Shown in pieces: positions 63,229 through 64,000 of a stretch of 64,000 nucleotides of DNA. Source of the stretch: Candidatus Latescibacterota bacterium (GTDB lineage Bacteria > JAAXHH01); the NCBI GenBank assembly GCA_022821085.1, contig JAJEEG010000006.1, positions 620,001-684,000 on the forward strand. Direction: 5' to 3'. Both the position numbers and the translations under genes were made by a program. The notes under the pieces were generated by a model, which was not told where the DNA came from, did not search any database, and worked only from the letters and a program-made list of their open reading frames with translations. Position 1 is the stretch's first letter. Every line of letters starts with the position of its first letter.

Positions 63229-64000
63229 CTTGGAGCTTCTGCCGGATCTCTTCGGTTTCCTCGGGGGTTATGTCTTCCATTTCGAGGGCGCGCTGCCAGT
63301 AACGCACCGCACTTTTATGCATGCCGAGCCGGCTGTAGATGTCCCCGAGATGGTCGTGCACCGTTGCGCTCGTGTCTTCGTATTGCAGGGCCTGTTCGAC
63401 GTACTGACGCGCTTTCCGGTAGTCGCCCAGCCGGTAATACACCCACCCCAGGCTGTCGAGGAACGCGCCGTTTTCAGGAGCTTTCTCGAGGGCTTTTTCG
63501 ATCATTACCTTGGCTTCTTCGAGCCGCAGGCCCCGATCGGCCAGGATGTACCCCAGGTAGTTCAGCGTGTAGATGTCTTCGGGATCGATTTCAAGCGCGG
63601 TCTCGAAGGTGGCCACGGCTTTCTCGAACTGGCCCGACTGGTCGTAGTTCTGCGCCAGCAGGAAATGGAGGCGGTGGTGGTCGTCGAACCGCTCGACCGC
63701 TTCTTTCGTGATCGCGATCGCTTTTTCGTAATCCTCCTGCTCGGTATGGGCATAACCCAGGTAGAACCACAGGTCGGGGTTCCCGGGCGCTTTTTCCAAC
63801 CCGTCGCGAAGGACCTGAACACCGGTCTCGTAATCCTCCTGGCGTAGATGGGACAGGCCGAGATTCACCCACCCTCTACCGTCTAGAGGATTGAGTTCCA
63901 CGACCTTGCGGAAGTGCGCGCCGGCCTGGTCGAATTCCTCCCGGGACATGAAACTCACGCCCAGGTACAGGTAGAATTCGGGCATATCGGGCAGGATCGA
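63218..64000 (-). CDS. TPR-repeat protein, 5' end outside window
   Basis: At least seven tetratricopeptide repeats, each about 34 residues (for example GYAHTEQEDYEKAIAITKEA and ATFETALEIDPEDIYTLNYLG). The frame stays open to the window edge (SILPD precedes the first Met), so the true start lies to the right. Together with the overlapping lipoprotein it probably forms an envelope complex. Confidence 0.9.
   Translation of the reverse strand, partial: SILPDMPEFYLYLGVSFMSREEFDQAGAHFRKVVELNPLDGRGWVNLGLSHLRQEDYETGVQVLRDGLEKAPGNPDLWFYLGYAHTEQEDYEKAIAITKEAVERFDDHHRLHFLLAQNYDQSGQFEKAVATFETALEIDPEDIYTLNYLGYILADRGLRLEEAKVMIEKALEKAPENGAFLDSLGWVYYRLGDYRKARQYVEQALQYEDTSATVHDHLGDIYSRLGMHKSAVRYWQRALEMEDITPEETEEIRQKLQDAR

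Overview
The window is a piece of chromosome from a GC-rich, Gram-negative-type bacterium: lipoprotein signals, a TauD-type and a PhyH-type oxygenase, a two-subunit glycine cleavage P-protein and an efp-accB-accC block. I cannot name the species. The mix of PhyH/TauD enzymes, a lipoprotein next to a TPR protein, and AddAB-like repair genes resembles uncultured FCB-group or Latescibacterota-like genomes, but that is a low-confidence inference. No plasmid, phage structural gene, transposase or integrase is visible.

Layout. 1-30.2 kb is GC-rich core or housekeeping DNA. It holds hrpA (cut by the window edge), nupC and a CslA-like GT2 in one operon; a divergent GT87-type glycosyltransferase; an SDR; an M20 peptidase / unknown / TauD / ruvX / mltG operon; lpdA and a YyaL-type thioredoxin-fold lipoprotein; a PcfJ-domain protein; PhyH; a 56-residue small protein; comB; a C45 peptidase; an AddAB-like nuclease-helicase pair; a MarR regulator with a palindromic operator; an aminotransferase V; and a dienelactone hydrolase. 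Many of these genes carry short in-frame tandem repeats (9-18 bp units) that expand Gly-rich or acidic linkers.

30.4-53.0 kb is a lower-GC defence island ending just beyond the 3' end of ssrA. From left to right it holds: a HigBA-type toxin-antitoxin pair; an HNH endonuclease with an ApeA-like HEPN protein; a CBASS locus made of a CapH-like repressor and CapP-like metallopeptidase divergent from CapV-type patatin, CD-NTase and an E2-like protein with a SEC-C zinc motif; a complete type I restriction-modification operon (hsdR-hsdS-hsdM); a five-gene cluster of C5 DNA methyltransferase, double-ATPase histidine kinase, receiver-like protein, unknown protein and Vsr endonuclease; and an AbiU2-type HEPN / MNT-like nucleotidyltransferase pair. 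The dcm-kinase-receiver-unknown-vsr cluster is the best candidate for an undescribed system, because it appears to place a His-Asp signalling pair inside a methylation/nicking module. The CBASS E2 with a SEC-C tail is the second.

53.0-64 kb returns to core genes: ssrA, two tRNA-Lys genes, purA (with a possible attenuator in its leader), a TIM-barrel isomerase, the efp-accB-accC-gcvH-gcvPA-gcvPB block, tRNA-His, a DUF4292-like lipoprotein and a TPR protein cut by the right edge. Products were assigned by reading motifs; no database search was run.
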